The notes under the pieces are model-generated. The model made no database searches. It worked only from the letters and a program-made list of their open reading frames with translations, and was not told the origin of the DNA. Shown here piece after piece: positions 1-8,961 of a DNA stretch of 54,192 nt (positions are counted from its first letter, which is position 1; every line of letters begins with the position of its first letter). The DNA is from Methylotenera_A sp044228245 (GTDB lineage Bacteria; Pseudomonadota; Gammaproteobacteria; Burkholderiales; Methylophilaceae). The DNA lies in contig JBGAVG010000011.1 in NCBI GenBank assembly GCA_044228245.1, forward strand, positions 1 to 54,192. Reading direction: 5' to 3'. A program made the translations under genes and the position numbers.

Positions 1-169
1 TCTTGATACGAAATGCATAGGCCAAATGGCTCGCGCCTTGATGTTGCACTGCAATCTGTCGTAAGAAATGCCCGACTTGCTGTTCCGTTTCGCACGGTGC
101 AGCCCAGGCGAAAAAACGTGATTTATTGATGGTTTGCTCAGCAAAGCCAGTCGTTTCGATCGTTTGCAT
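1..169 (-). CDS. YigZ/IMPACT (UPF0029) family protein, N-terminal part
   Basis: The first 56 codons of a protein that runs off the left edge of the window. The visible part matches the start of the YigZ/IMPACT family: NKSRFFAWAAP at residues 15-25, then GASHLAYAFRIK at 45-56, where the family has its conserved run after the first strand-helix unit. The family is linked to translation regulation in eukaryotes and is of unclear role in bacteria. The ATG overlaps the fhs stop codon by one base (TAATG), so translation is probably coupled to fhs. The assignment rests on about a quarter of the protein. Confidence 0.75.
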   Translation of the reverse strand, partial: MQTIETTGFAEQTINKSRFFAWAAPCETEQQVGHFLRQIAVQHQGASHLAYAFRIK

Positions 170-1818
170 TAAGACAAACCTGTGATGTTGCCGCTTTCAT
201 CCACATTGATGCGCTCGCTGGCCGGCGACTTCGGCAAGCCCGGCATGGTCATGATCTTGCCGCAAATAGCCACGATGAAGCCTGCACCGCGTGAAAGCCG
301 CAGATCGTTCACAGTCAGCGTATGCCCGGTGGGCGCACCACGCAAAGTGGCATCAGATGAAAATGAATACTGTGTTTTTGCAATGCAAATGGGAAAATGT
401 GCGTACCGCTTCTCCAGCATTGCTAATTTTTCTGCTGCTTTTGGGCTTAGCTCGACGGAGTCTGCACCATAGATCTTTTTTGCAATCGTTTCGATTTTTG
501 TCTGCAAAGAAACGTCGTCCTGATACAAAAACTTAAAACCTGATTTATTTTGTGCAAGCGTATTCACCACTTCATGCGCCAATTCGGTCGCGCCCGCACC
601 ACCATTCGCCCAGTGTTTACACACCACTGCTTTACAGCCCAGTTTTTCAACACTACCCATTAAAGCATCAATTTCTGCTTGCGTATCCTGCACAAAATGA
701 TTAACCGCCACAATTACTTGCATGCCGAATAGCTCATGTAAATTATTAATATGTTTTTCTATATTTTTGATTCCATTTAATAAACAGTTTACATTTTCCT
801 GATTGAGTTCTTTTAAGTCCGCACCACCGTGATACTTTAATGCGCGAATAGTCGCAACAATCACTACCGCATCCGGCTGCAAATTAGCTTTGCGACACTT
901 GATATCAAAAAACTTCTCCGCGCCCAGGTCAGCACCAAACCCCGCTTCGGTCACCACATAATCCGCCAGTTTCAGGGCGGTTTTGGTTGCAATCACCGAA
1001 TTGCAGCCATGTGCGATGTTGGCAAACGGGCCACCATGCACGATGGCTGGCGTGTGCTCTAATGTTTGCACCAGATTGGGCAGAAAAGCATCCTTAAGCA
1101 AAGCTGTCATCGCGCCCTGTGCCTGCAGATCGCTCGCCAATACAGGCTTTCCGGCTGCATCTGTAGCCACCTGAATATTGCCAAGACGCGTTTTTAAATC
1201 GGCCAGATTTTCTGCCAGGCAAAATATCGCCATCACTTCACTGGCCACCGTGATATCAAAACCAGTTTCGTATGCTTGCGTCTGATTGATTGTCACATTC
1301 CGCAAGGCGCGATCATTCATATCCATGCAGCGCCGCCAGGTAATATCCTTAATATTCAGCGCGTTGCCATGGTGAATGTGATTGTCGATCAAGGCCGCCA
1401 GCAGGTTATTGGCGGCCGTAATGGCATGAAAATCGCCGGTAAAATGCAGGTTGATGTTTTCCATGGGCACCACCTGCGCGTAACCACCACCAGTAGCACC
1501 GCCCTTCATGCCGAATACAGGGCCAAGCGATGGCTCACGAATGCACACGACCGCTTGTTTACCGATTTTGTTCAGCGCGTCAACTAAACCAATCGTGGTC
1601 GTGGTTTTACCCTCGCCTGCCGGCGTAGGACTGATCGCGGTGACCAGAATGAGCTTGCCGTTAGAGCCGCCTTGCAACTTGTTTATACATGCGGGACTTA
1701 ATTTGGCGATTGCATGCCCGTAAGGCACCAGATCTTCCGGGCTGATGTTAAGTGTTTGAGCGATATCGACAATCGGTTTAAGCTTGGCCGCCTGGGCAAT
1801 TTCGATATCTGAAAGCAT
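169..1818 (-). CDS. fhs: Formate-tetrahydrofolate ligase
   Basis: Makes 10-formyl-tetrahydrofolate from formate, THF and ATP in the cytoplasm. The product is 549 residues, close to the usual 555-560. It has the ATP-binding loop PTPAGEGKTTTT near residues 65-76 and the family signature GMKGGATGGGYAQVVPMEN a little after residue 100. The frame stays open 49 codons upstream, but that stretch overlaps the preceding gene and is not FTHFS-like, so I start at MLSDIEIAQ, one base after the upstream stop. In a methylotroph this enzyme joins formate to the folate C1 pool for purines and serine; whether it serves assimilation or dissimilation cannot be read from the sequence. Confidence 0.95.
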   Translation of the reverse strand: MLSDIEIAQAAKLKPIVDIAQTLNISPEDLVPYGHAIAKLSPACINKLQGGSNGKLILVTAISPTPAGEGKTTTTIGLVDALNKIGKQAVVCIREPSLGPVFGMKGGATGGGYAQVVPMENINLHFTGDFHAITAANNLLAALIDNHIHHGNALNIKDITWRRCMDMNDRALRNVTINQTQAYETGFDITVASEVMAIFCLAENLADLKTRLGNIQVATDAAGKPVLASDLQAQGAMTALLKDAFLPNLVQTLEHTPAIVHGGPFANIAHGCNSVIATKTALKLADYVVTEAGFGADLGAEKFFDIKCRKANLQPDAVVIVATIRALKYHGGADLKELNQENVNCLLNGIKNIEKHINNLHELFGMQVIVAVNHFVQDTQAEIDALMGSVEKLGCKAVVCKHWANGGAGATELAHEVVNTLAQNKSGFKFLYQDDVSLQTKIETIAKKIYGADSVELSPKAAEKLAMLEKRYAHFPICIAKTQYSFSSDATLRGAPTGHTLTVNDLRLSRGAGFIVAICGKIMTMPGLPKSPASERINVDESGNITGLS

Positions 1819-1819
1819 A

Positions 1820-3283
1820 TTAACGGCGTCCCAGAATGCTGCCCAATACGCCGCGAATGATGCTGCGGCCAAGCTGGGAGCCGATTGCACGTGCAGCCGA
1901 TTTGGCCGCGCTCTCCAGAATCGTATCTGAGCGGCTGGACTTCTTCTCCCCGCCCAAAACTCCACCCCAATCGAAGCCTTTGCCCTCTTCTGCAGTTTCT
2001 GCCGATTGCGCCGCGCGCGCTTTCAGCACTTCATAGGCGGATTCCCTGTCGACTTGCTTTTCGTAAAAGCCGCGCACAACCGAGTTATTTATTACTGCGC
2101 TGCGTTCAGAATCCGTCGCTGGCCCAATGCGACTTTGCGGCGGACAAATGAACGCGCGTTCGACTGGCGTCGGAATGCCTTTTTCATCCAGGAATGACAC
2201 CAAAGCCTCACCCACACCAAGCTCGGTAATCACCGTCGTCACATCCACCTTAGGATTGGCTCTGAAGGTTTCAGCTGCCGATTTCACTGCCTTCTGGTCG
2301 CGTGGCGTAAACGCCCGCAACGCATGCTGGACACGGTTACCGAGCTGCCCAAGCACAATATCAGGAATATCCAGTGGATTCTGACTCACAAAATACACGC
2401 CCACACCTTTAGAGCGAATCAACCGGATGACTTGCTCGATTTTCTGCATCAATGCTGGTGGCGCATCAGTGAACAGCAAATGCGCTTCGTCAAAGAAAAA
2501 TACCAGCTTGGGTTTTTCCAGATCACCTACTTCCGGCAACTTTTCAAATAGCTCTGAAAGCAGCCACAGCAGTAGCGTTGCATAGACTCGCGGCGAGTTA
2601 AACAACTGATCTGACGCCAGAATATTGATGACGCCTCGACCCTGGCTATCGGTTTGCATCAGGTCATCCAAATTCAGCGCCGGCTCACCGAACAACAGGT
2701 CGCCGCCTTCGGCCTCAATCTGCAGCAAGGCGCGCTGCAGCGCACCGACGCTGGCCGCGGAGATATTGCCATATTCGGTTTGATATTCCGCCGCGTTTTC
2801 TGCCGCATGCTGCGACATGGCACGCAGATCCTTTAAATCCAGCAGCAGCCAGCCCTTATCATCGGCAATCTTGAAGATGGAATTAATCACGCCGCCCTGT
2901 ACATCGTTCAGATTGAGCATGCGCGCCAATAACAATGGGCCCATTTCAGCAATGGTGGTGCGCACCGGATGCCCTTTCTGTCCGAACACATCCCAGAAGG
3001 TCACAGGGCTCGCTTGCGGTTTAAAATCGCTTAAGCCAAGCTGTGCAACCCGGGCATCCACCTTTGGATTGCCGCCGCCCGCCTGGCTCATGCCAGACAG
3101 ATCGCCTTTTACGTCGGCCATGAACACCGGCACGCCGAGCGCAGAAAAACCTTCTGCCAGGCTCTGCAGTGTCACGGTTTTGCCTGTGCCGGTCGCGCCT
3201 GCGATCAGGCCATGCCGGTTGGCCATTTTAGGCAATATATGAAGAAAGTTTTCTGCTTTTGCGATTCGGATTGGATTGGTCAT
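1820..3283 (-). CDS. HerA-like ATPase of the YjgR/DUF853 family
   Basis: A 487-residue P-loop ATPase with Walker A GATGTGKT at residues 29-36 and a Walker B-like LVFFFDEAHLLF near residue 265. Between and after these come the HerA/FtsK-type core and the DUF853 C-terminal part, ending in a Gly/Arg-rich tail. The start MTNPIRIAKAENF matches the family N terminus. The in vivo role of YjgR proteins is not settled; relatives of HerA work with nucleases in DNA processing, but no nuclease gene lies beside it. The stop is one base from the fhs start, so the two are probably co-transcribed, though no functional link is evident. No strong ribosome binding site is visible. Confidence 0.88.
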   Translation of the reverse strand: MTNPIRIAKAENFLHILPKMANRHGLIAGATGTGKTVTLQSLAEGFSALGVPVFMADVKGDLSGMSQAGGGNPKVDARVAQLGLSDFKPQASPVTFWDVFGQKGHPVRTTIAEMGPLLLARMLNLNDVQGGVINSIFKIADDKGWLLLDLKDLRAMSQHAAENAAEYQTEYGNISAASVGALQRALLQIEAEGGDLLFGEPALNLDDLMQTDSQGRGVINILASDQLFNSPRVYATLLLWLLSELFEKLPEVGDLEKPKLVFFFDEAHLLFTDAPPALMQKIEQVIRLIRSKGVGVYFVSQNPLDIPDIVLGQLGNRVQHALRAFTPRDQKAVKSAAETFRANPKVDVTTVITELGVGEALVSFLDEKGIPTPVERAFICPPQSRIGPATDSERSAVINNSVVRGFYEKQVDRESAYEVLKARAAQSAETAEEGKGFDWGGVLGGEKKSSRSDTILESAAKSAARAIGSQLGRSIIRGVLGSILGRR

Positions 3284-3323
3284 TTTATGTAAGGATTAAA
3301 TTTATGTGGCGATAAATGATAGG

Positions 3324-3875
3324 TTAGATTTCGCCTTTACGCGCCTTATCCATCAGCTTGATCAAGGCATCCTCAAGCTCCTGTGCTGATTTTTTGGCAC
3401 GCTCGGTCGGGTTTTTAATGCTTTTGAGATCATACGTTGGGCGATCCAGCGCTAAATATAATTTCATTTTTTTATTGGCATCCGGTTTTTCATACAGCGC
3501 AATGCGGCATGGCGCGAATACCAGAAACTCGGGATGATCAAGCATGATCTCGGTGCCCATGCTGAGATTGCAGAACGAGTGCACCTCTTTGACACCTTGC
3601 GGATCAATACCACGCAGCTTCAAATGTTCGCTAATCGGAAAGTTGGCCGGATTCACAAAATTCATGCCCTCGGAAATGAATTTCAGGCTGTCCAGCACGT
3701 CCTGATAACTGACACCTTCTTTCACAGGCACTTCATAAATAGCGCTGTTCAAATCAAGGCCAGGCAAGCCGTTGGGCATCGCCTGCAGCATGGTAGGCGG
3801 CGTAGTCCTTTGGCTGGCGCACGCGCCCAGAACCAGTACCAATGCAATGCCAACGATAGCCTTAAGCTGCTTCAT
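3324..3875 (-). CDS. DUF302 domain lipoprotein
   Basis: A 183-residue exported protein. The N terminus has a lysine, a hydrophobic stretch and the lipobox LGAC with the lipidated cysteine at residue 19. The rest resembles DUF302: a YQDVLDSLKF helix, a central EVHSFCN segment, then FLVFAPCRIALYEK, which matches the family's characteristic LLPCRV-like strand. DUF302 proteins are small and of unknown function; some occur near sulfur or redox genes. It lies between cysB and the HerA-like ATPase on the same strand as both, 18 bases after the cysB stop, with GGA about six bases before the ATG. Membership is fairly secure; function is unknown. Confidence 0.75.
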   Translation of the reverse strand: MKQLKAIVGIALVLVLGACASQRTTPPTMLQAMPNGLPGLDLNSAIYEVPVKEGVSYQDVLDSLKFISEGMNFVNPANFPISEHLKLRGIDPQGVKEVHSFCNLSMGTEIMLDHPEFLVFAPCRIALYEKPDANKKMKLYLALDRPTYDLKSIKNPTERAKKSAQELEDALIKLMDKARKGEI

Positions 3876-3893
3876 GTTAGTTCCAGACTCAAA

Positions 3894-4826
3894 TCAGTAT
3901 GTGCGATATACCTTCATTGCTTCATCCACCGCCCGGCGGTCGTATTTAGGTGCAAGCAGTTCAATAAAGCCGTAAAGATAGCCGCGTAAAAAGGCATCTT
4001 TGCGTATTCCCAGGTAGGTCGTACTCGGTGGGAACAAGTGACTGCAATCCAGACGCACCAAATCTTTGTCGCGCTCTTCATCATAAGCCATATTTGCTAT
4101 CAAGCCTACCCCCAACCCCAGGCTGACATAGGTTTTAATCACGTCAGCATCAATCGCGGTCAGCACGACATTCGGCATTACGCCGGCATCATGGAACACC
4201 TTAGAGACAATAGTGCTGCCGGTAAACGCAAAATCATAGGTAATCAGCGGAAAACTAGCGATTTTGGCCAAGGTGAGCGGCACTGCATCAATCAGGCGAT
4301 GTCCTTTCGGCACCACCACGCAACGGTTCCACTCATAGCATGGCAAGCATAGCAGCCGGTCATCAGAGCTGATCATTTCAGTCGCGATGCCAATATCCGC
4401 TTCGCCGCTCGCCACCTGCGCGGTGACCTGGCTAGGATTGCCCTGATGGATACTGAGTTTGACATGCGGATACATTTCGATAAATTGCTTGATGGCTGAA
4501 GGCAATTTATAGCGCGCCTGGGTGTGGGTAGTCGCAATCGTAAGCGTGCCGGTTTCTACCTTACTGAATTCGTCGCCTACCCGCTTGATATTTTGCATTT
4601 CAAGCATCACCGTCGCCGCCAGCTTAACAATATGCCTGCCAGGCTCGGTAATGCCGGTTAGACGTTTGCCATGGCGCTGAAAAATCTGCAGCTTCAGCTC
4701 ATCTTCCAGCATCTGAATCTGCTTGCTCACGCCCGGCTGCGAGGTATGAAGTGCCTCGGCAGCCGCAGAGATGCTTAAGCCCTGACGGGCCACCTCATGG
4801 ATATATTTCAATTGATGAAGCTTCAT
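3894..4826 (-). CDS. cysB: LysR-type regulator of sulfur assimilation, CysB
   Basis: A 310-residue LysR-family regulator. The winged helix-turn-helix occupies roughly residues 1-60, with SISAAAEALHTSQPGVSKQ as the recognition region, followed by a periplasmic-binding-like effector domain. Both the N terminus MKLHQLKYIHEVARQG and the domain lengths fit CysB/Cbl rather than generic LysR proteins. It is divergent from the TSUP-cysI-cysH-cysDN cluster, the usual place for the activator of that cluster. Family knowledge: CysB activates sulfate reduction genes, responding to N-acetylserine or APS. The shared 130-bp upstream region contains a LysR-type dyad, consistent with autoregulation and activation of the opposite strand. 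Confidence 0.92.
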   Translation of the reverse strand: MKLHQLKYIHEVARQGLSISAAAEALHTSQPGVSKQIQMLEDELKLQIFQRHGKRLTGITEPGRHIVKLAATVMLEMQNIKRVGDEFSKVETGTLTIATTHTQARYKLPSAIKQFIEMYPHVKLSIHQGNPSQVTAQVASGEADIGIATEMISSDDRLLCLPCYEWNRCVVVPKGHRLIDAVPLTLAKIASFPLITYDFAFTGSTIVSKVFHDAGVMPNVVLTAIDADVIKTYVSLGLGVGLIANMAYDEERDKDLVRLDCSHLFPPSTTYLGIRKDAFLRGYLYGFIELLAPKYDRRAVDEAMKVYRTY

Positions 4827-4900
4827 ACAAAATCTCTTTTCGCTAAAGCAATCGTTATAACCAAATAATATACCAAAATAACAAATTAGTATTAAATAAT

Positions 4901-4919
4901 TATATCAATTACTGATATA
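4901..4919. promoter_or_regulatory. Candidate LysR/CysB operator between cysB and the sulfur genes
   Basis: A perfect 7-bp inverted repeat, TATATCA and TGATATA, separated by ATTAC. It fits the general T-N11-A dyad recognised by LysR-type proteins and lies in the divergent cysB/TSUP intergenic region, about 75 bases before the cysB start and 38 before the TSUP start. The region is very AT-rich, so chance dyads are likely. That CysB binds here is inference from position. Confidence 0.45.
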
Positions 4920-4956
4920 TTACGCGCCTTAATGACTTACCTAGATTAGTTAACAC

Positions 4957-5805
4957 ATGGATTTTGCTTATTACATTATTGCCGGTTTTGTGGTCGGTTT
5001 ACTGGTAGGACTCACCGGCGTCGGCGGCGGTTCACTCATGACGCCCATTCTGCTGATATTTTTTAACGTCAAAGCCGCCGTAGCGGTTGGTACGGATCTG
5101 CTCTATGCCTCCATCACTAAATCAGTAGGCATTTTTGCACATGGGAAACTGGGCAATATCGATTGGAAAATCGTGCGCTTGCTCGCTTATGGCAGCGTTC
5201 CTGCCGCTATCATTACCACGCTGTATTTAAGAAATGCGGGCGTTGCCTCAGACGCCACGGTAGCCAGCATCAAATTCTGGCTCGGCATTGCTTTGCTGCT
5301 CACCTCGCTGTCCGTGCTGTTTCGCAATCAACTCACGAAACTATCCAAAAAGGAACACTGGGTTAGCCCGCAATACGCACCGATATTAACAGTTATTTTA
5401 GGCTTAATACTCGGTTTTATGGTGACCCTGACCTCGGTCGGTGCCGGCGCTTTGGGCGTCACCGCCTTGCTCATCCTCTATCCTAAAGTGTCGATTACAC
5501 GAATTGTGGGCACTGATGTAGCACATGCCGTACCATTGACCTTGGTAGCAGGTTTAGGCCACGCCAGCATTGGCACCGTTGATTATCAATTGCTTGGAAC
5601 TTTGCTCATAGGCTCAATTCCCGGCATCTGGATTGGCAGTCATTTAAGCTCCAAGGTCGCAGAACACTGGGTGCGCACCGTACTAGCACTGATTTTAGTA
5701 TATGTGGGTCAAAAACTGGCTTTCCCACAGTTCAATCAGTTGCTTGGAATTTCAGTATTGCTGTTTTTAGTAGCCTACAAGCAACTGGGATTGAAAAAAA
5801 CCTGA
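4957..5805 (+). CDS. TSUP (TauE/SafE) family membrane transporter
   Basis: A 282-residue polytopic membrane protein with about eight hydrophobic segments. The first repeat begins VGLLVGLTGVGGGSLMTPIL, and a second related half starts near residue 145 with LILGFMVTLTSVGAGALG, the two-fold organisation typical of TSUP proteins. The family moves sulfite, sulfonates or other organosulfur anions across the inner membrane. Its position directly upstream of cysI, opposite cysB and on the strand of the reductive cluster suggests sulfate uptake or sulfite export; the direction cannot be decided from sequence. No clear Shine-Dalgarno precedes the ATG. Confidence 0.88.
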   Translation: MDFAYYIIAGFVVGLLVGLTGVGGGSLMTPILLIFFNVKAAVAVGTDLLYASITKSVGIFAHGKLGNIDWKIVRLLAYGSVPAAIITTLYLRNAGVASDATVASIKFWLGIALLLTSLSVLFRNQLTKLSKKEHWVSPQYAPILTVILGLILGFMVTLTSVGAGALGVTALLILYPKVSITRIVGTDVAHAVPLTLVAGLGHASIGTVDYQLLGTLLIGSIPGIWIGSHLSSKVAEHWVRTVLALILVYVGQKLAFPQFNQLLGISVLLFLVAYKQLGLKKT

Positions 5806-5874
5806 GCGTACACTTATTTTTGAATTGGCACTTTTTAGATTAAAATGATGGGTTAAGTTTCAAGCAAGGAAATT

Positions 5875-7542
5875 ATGTATAAATACGATGCAATAGACCA
5901 GCGAATTGTCGATGAGCGCGTGGCGCAGTATCGCGACCAGACCCGACGCTTTTTAGCAGGGGAATTGACTGAGGATGAGTTCCGTCCTTTACGCCTGCAA
6001 AATGGTCTTTACATTCAACGGCATGCCCCCATGCTACGCATTGCTGTGCCTTATGGCATGCTGTCCAGCCGCCAGTTGCGCAAACTGGGCAATATTGCCA
6101 AAAAATACGACAAGGGCTACGGTCACTTCAGTACACGCCAAAACCTGCAATTGAACTGGCCAAAACTGGAAGACACGCCGGAGATTCTGGCTGAGCTTGC
6201 CAGCGTTGAAATGCACGCCATTCAAACTTCCGGTAACTGCATCCGCAACATCACCACCGACCAGTTCGCTGGCATTGCGCCAGATGAAGTGATTGACCCG
6301 CGCGCGATGGCGGAAATCATGCGCCAATGGAGTACGTTCCATCCGGAATTCGCCCTACTGCCGCGCAAATTCAAAATTGCCGTGAGCGGTACCAAACATG
6401 ACCGCGCCGTAGTGCAGGCACACGACATCGGCCTGGAGTTCTATACCGACGCACAAGGTAAGATGGCGATCAAGATCTGGGTGGGTGGCGGTTTGGGACG
6501 CACGCCGATACTGGGCTCCGTGGTACGTGAACATCTGGAATGGCAGCATGCGCTGACCTATTGCGAGGCGATTATTCGCGTGTATAACCTACATGGCCGC
6601 CGTGACAACATGTACAAAGCGCGTATCAAAATTCTGGTGAAAGCGCTTGGCATCGACGAATTCCGCAACCAGGTAGAAGCTGAATGGGCGCACCTGAAAG
6701 GGTCGCCAAACACCATTACCGAGGCTGAACTGAAGCGTGTCAGCCAGCATTTTGAAACCATGCCTTACGAAACATTGCCAACGCACGATGCAGGTTTTGA
6801 TGCGGCTGTCGCCAGCAACCCGGCTTTTGCAGCCTGGTTGAAGCGTTGCGTGCATCCGCATAAGCAAGCAGGTTACCGCGCAGTGACGCTCTCGCTTAAG
6901 CCCCATGGCAAAGCGCCCGGTGATGCTACCAGCGAGCAAATGTGGACAGTGGCTGATTTGGCTGAGCAATACAGCTTTGGCGAATTGCGTGTTTCACATG
7001 AACAAAACCTGATTCTGGCGGATGTTAAACTTAGTGACTTGCATGCTGTTTGGGAGAAGGCTCGCGCTGCAGGCTTAGCCACACCAAACATTGGGCTGCT
7101 CACCGACATCGTCTGCTGCCCCGGCGGCGATTTTTGCTCACTAGCCAACGCTAAGAGCATCCCGATTGCAGAAGCCATTCAAATGCAGTTTGACAACCTC
7201 GATTATCTGCATGACATCGGCGACATCGAACTGAATGTTTCCGGCTGCATGAACGGTTGCGGGCACCACAGCGTTGGCCATATCGGCATTCTGGGCGTGG
7301 ATAAAGACGGTTCGGAATGGTATCAAGTTTCAATTGGCGGCAAGCAAGGCAATGATGCCAGTTTGGGCACCGTGATTGGGCCATCGTTCTCAGCCGATGA
7401 AATGCCTGAAGTGATTCAAAAACTGATTGACGTATACATCAAGGAACGTACACCAGAGGAACGCTTCATCGATACTGTGCGGCGTTTAGGCGTAGCACCC
7501 TTCAAAGCGAACGTATATGCAAAAGAAGAGATTGCAGCATGA
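5875..7542 (+). CDS. cysI: Sulfite reductase (ferredoxin/hemoprotein type), siroheme and Fe-S subunit
   Basis: Reduces sulfite to sulfide with six electrons. The 555-residue protein carries the coupled siroheme/4Fe-4S ligand set: C-x5-C at residues 415-421 (CPGGDFC) and C-x3-C at 458-462 (CMNGC). The N-terminal half has the nitrite/sulfite reductase half-domain with HFSTRQNLQLNW, the usual substrate-side arginine motif. AAGGAAATT precedes the ATG. No flavoprotein partner CysJ is present here; the next genes are DUF934 and cysH, an arrangement common in Alpha- and Betaproteobacteria in which electrons may come from ferredoxin or an unlinked reductase. A related nitrite reductase is the alternative, but the context argues for sulfite. 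Confidence 0.93.
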   Translation: MYKYDAIDQRIVDERVAQYRDQTRRFLAGELTEDEFRPLRLQNGLYIQRHAPMLRIAVPYGMLSSRQLRKLGNIAKKYDKGYGHFSTRQNLQLNWPKLEDTPEILAELASVEMHAIQTSGNCIRNITTDQFAGIAPDEVIDPRAMAEIMRQWSTFHPEFALLPRKFKIAVSGTKHDRAVVQAHDIGLEFYTDAQGKMAIKIWVGGGLGRTPILGSVVREHLEWQHALTYCEAIIRVYNLHGRRDNMYKARIKILVKALGIDEFRNQVEAEWAHLKGSPNTITEAELKRVSQHFETMPYETLPTHDAGFDAAVASNPAFAAWLKRCVHPHKQAGYRAVTLSLKPHGKAPGDATSEQMWTVADLAEQYSFGELRVSHEQNLILADVKLSDLHAVWEKARAAGLATPNIGLLTDIVCCPGGDFCSLANAKSIPIAEAIQMQFDNLDYLHDIGDIELNVSGCMNGCGHHSVGHIGILGVDKDGSEWYQVSIGGKQGNDASLGTVIGPSFSADEMPEVIQKLIDVYIKERTPEERFIDTVRRLGVAPFKANVYAKEEIAA

Positions 7543-8156
7543 GTAACTTAATCCAGTTAAATCAAGGCATTGCAAATATAGCTACTGACGCATGGACGCT
7601 AGTACAGCTCCCTGCTTCTCAGGTGGAAGAGCGCAAACAGGCGGGCAAAGTGGTGCTGTTCAAGCTTACGGGCGAAAATACCGTCACAAATGAGCAAATT
7701 GCAACTACCGCTATCCCCGCCACTGGCAAAATCATCGTGCCATTGAGCGTGTTCATTACACGCAAAAATGAGCTTGCAAGCCGCATCCAGCAAGGCGAGG
7801 TAGGCGTTTGGCTGGCCACGCATGAGGTTCTGGAGCACCTGGTTAAAGACCAGCCTGATTTAAACACCTTGCCCATTATCGCAATACACGTAGAACGATT
7901 TGCAGACGGACGCATTTTCTCGCTTGGCACGCTATTGCGAACACGCTATGGCTACAAAAATGAACTGCGCGCTTTTGGCGACGTGCTCAGGGATCAACTG
8001 TACTTTTTAAAACGCAGCGGCTTCACCAGCTTTCAAATCCGCGCCGATCGCTCCGCACAAGATGCGATTGCCAGTCTGAATGACTTCTCGGTGCCCTATC
8101 AAGGCGCAGTAGATGAGCCGCGACCTGTATTTCAACGCTATAACAGGACTGCCTAA
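7539..8156 (+). CDS. DUF934 protein of the sulfite reduction operon
   Basis: A 205-residue soluble protein of the DUF934 family. Recognisable C-terminal signature: FADGRIFSLGTLLRTRYGY, then GDVLRDQLYFLKRSGF and a final segment with a conserved aspartate/serine stretch and PVFQRYNR. The ATG overlaps the cysI stop (ATGA) and its own stop overlaps the cysH start (TAATG), so all three are likely translated as a coupled unit. The family is almost always found beside cysI and cysH and is presumed to help sulfite reductase, perhaps in assembly or electron delivery. No catalytic motif is visible, and there are no cysteines to bind a cluster. Confidence 0.88.
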   Translation: MSNLIQLNQGIANIATDAWTLVQLPASQVEERKQAGKVVLFKLTGENTVTNEQIATTAIPATGKIIVPLSVFITRKNELASRIQQGEVGVWLATHEVLEHLVKDQPDLNTLPIIAIHVERFADGRIFSLGTLLRTRYGYKNELRAFGDVLRDQLYFLKRSGFTSFQIRADRSAQDAIASLNDFSVPYQGAVDEPRPVFQRYNRTA

Positions 8157-8920
8157 TGAGCGATACCGTCTCTATGCTCAAACCGGTGGCCAGCAACCCT
8201 GCGACCAATCCAACATTGACTGATACGCTTGAAGCTACTGTTCACGCTAAAAAAGGAGAAGTGCTTGATGTGCTGCATCAAGCGGCCAAAGAATTTGGCG
8301 TAGAAAACATTACCTTCGCCAACAGTTTTGGTGCGGAAGACATGGTGTTAACGGACATCATTCTTAACAATGACTTGGGCATTGGAATATTCTCACTCGA
8401 CACAGGCCGCCTGCCAACAGAAACCTACGACTTAATGGCGGAAGTGGAAAAGCATTACAACACCAAGTTGGATATATTTTTTCCACAAGCACAAACGGTT
8501 GAGGTTTACGTAAAAAATCATGGCATCAATGCGTTCTATAACAGTATTGAGCTGAGAAAAAGCTGCTGCCACATGCGCAAGGTAGAGCCATTGCAACGTG
8601 CGCTAAAAGGCAAAAAAGCGTGGATTACCGGCATGCGCGCCGCACAGGCTACAACACGCGCCAGCTTGCCGATACGTGAGTTTGACGAAGCGAACAAGCT
8701 TGAGAAATTCAATCCATTAAGCGATTGGACAGAACAAGAAGTTTGGGCATATATCCGCATGTTTAACGTGCCTTACAATGCACTGCACGACCAGTTCTAC
8801 CCGAGCATTGGCTGTGCGCCCTGCACCCGCGCAGTTGCCGTGGGTGAAGATGTGCGCGCTGGCAGATGGTGGTGGGAAGATCCGAATAATAAAGAATGCG
8901 GCCTCCACGTAAAGAAATAG
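8156..8920 (+). CDS. cysH: Assimilatory adenylylsulfate (APS) reductase, Fe-S type
   Basis: Reduces activated sulfate to sulfite with thioredoxin or glutathione as donor. The 254-residue protein has the PP-loop-derived core, the CC pair at residues 137-138 and C-x2-C at 220-223 that together bind a 4Fe-4S cluster, and the C-terminal redox motif ECGLH. The cluster ligands distinguish this type from the cluster-free E. coli PAPS reductase and indicate APS as the likely substrate. The start overlaps the DUF934 stop. The N terminus of about 30 residues before the conserved core is longer than in many homologues. Confidence 0.92.
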   Translation: MSDTVSMLKPVASNPATNPTLTDTLEATVHAKKGEVLDVLHQAAKEFGVENITFANSFGAEDMVLTDIILNNDLGIGIFSLDTGRLPTETYDLMAEVEKHYNTKLDIFFPQAQTVEVYVKNHGINAFYNSIELRKSCCHMRKVEPLQRALKGKKAWITGMRAAQATTRASLPIREFDEANKLEKFNPLSDWTEQEVWAYIRMFNVPYNALHDQFYPSIGCAPCTRAVAVGEDVRAGRWWWEDPNNKECGLHVKK

Positions 8921-8961
8921 ATTTAAAGTTAAATATTAATATAATTTTATAAGTTATTGAA

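Noticed and set aside
1819..1965. A 49-residue N-terminal extension of fhs
   Set aside because: It overlaps the end of the HerA-like ATPase gene in another frame, has no FTHFS similarity, and the internal ATG at 1818 fits the family start.
5821..5860. TTGGCAC upstream of cysI as a sigma-54 promoter
   Set aside because: The -24 element is present, but no GC at the required -12 distance; the match is chance in AT-rich sequence.
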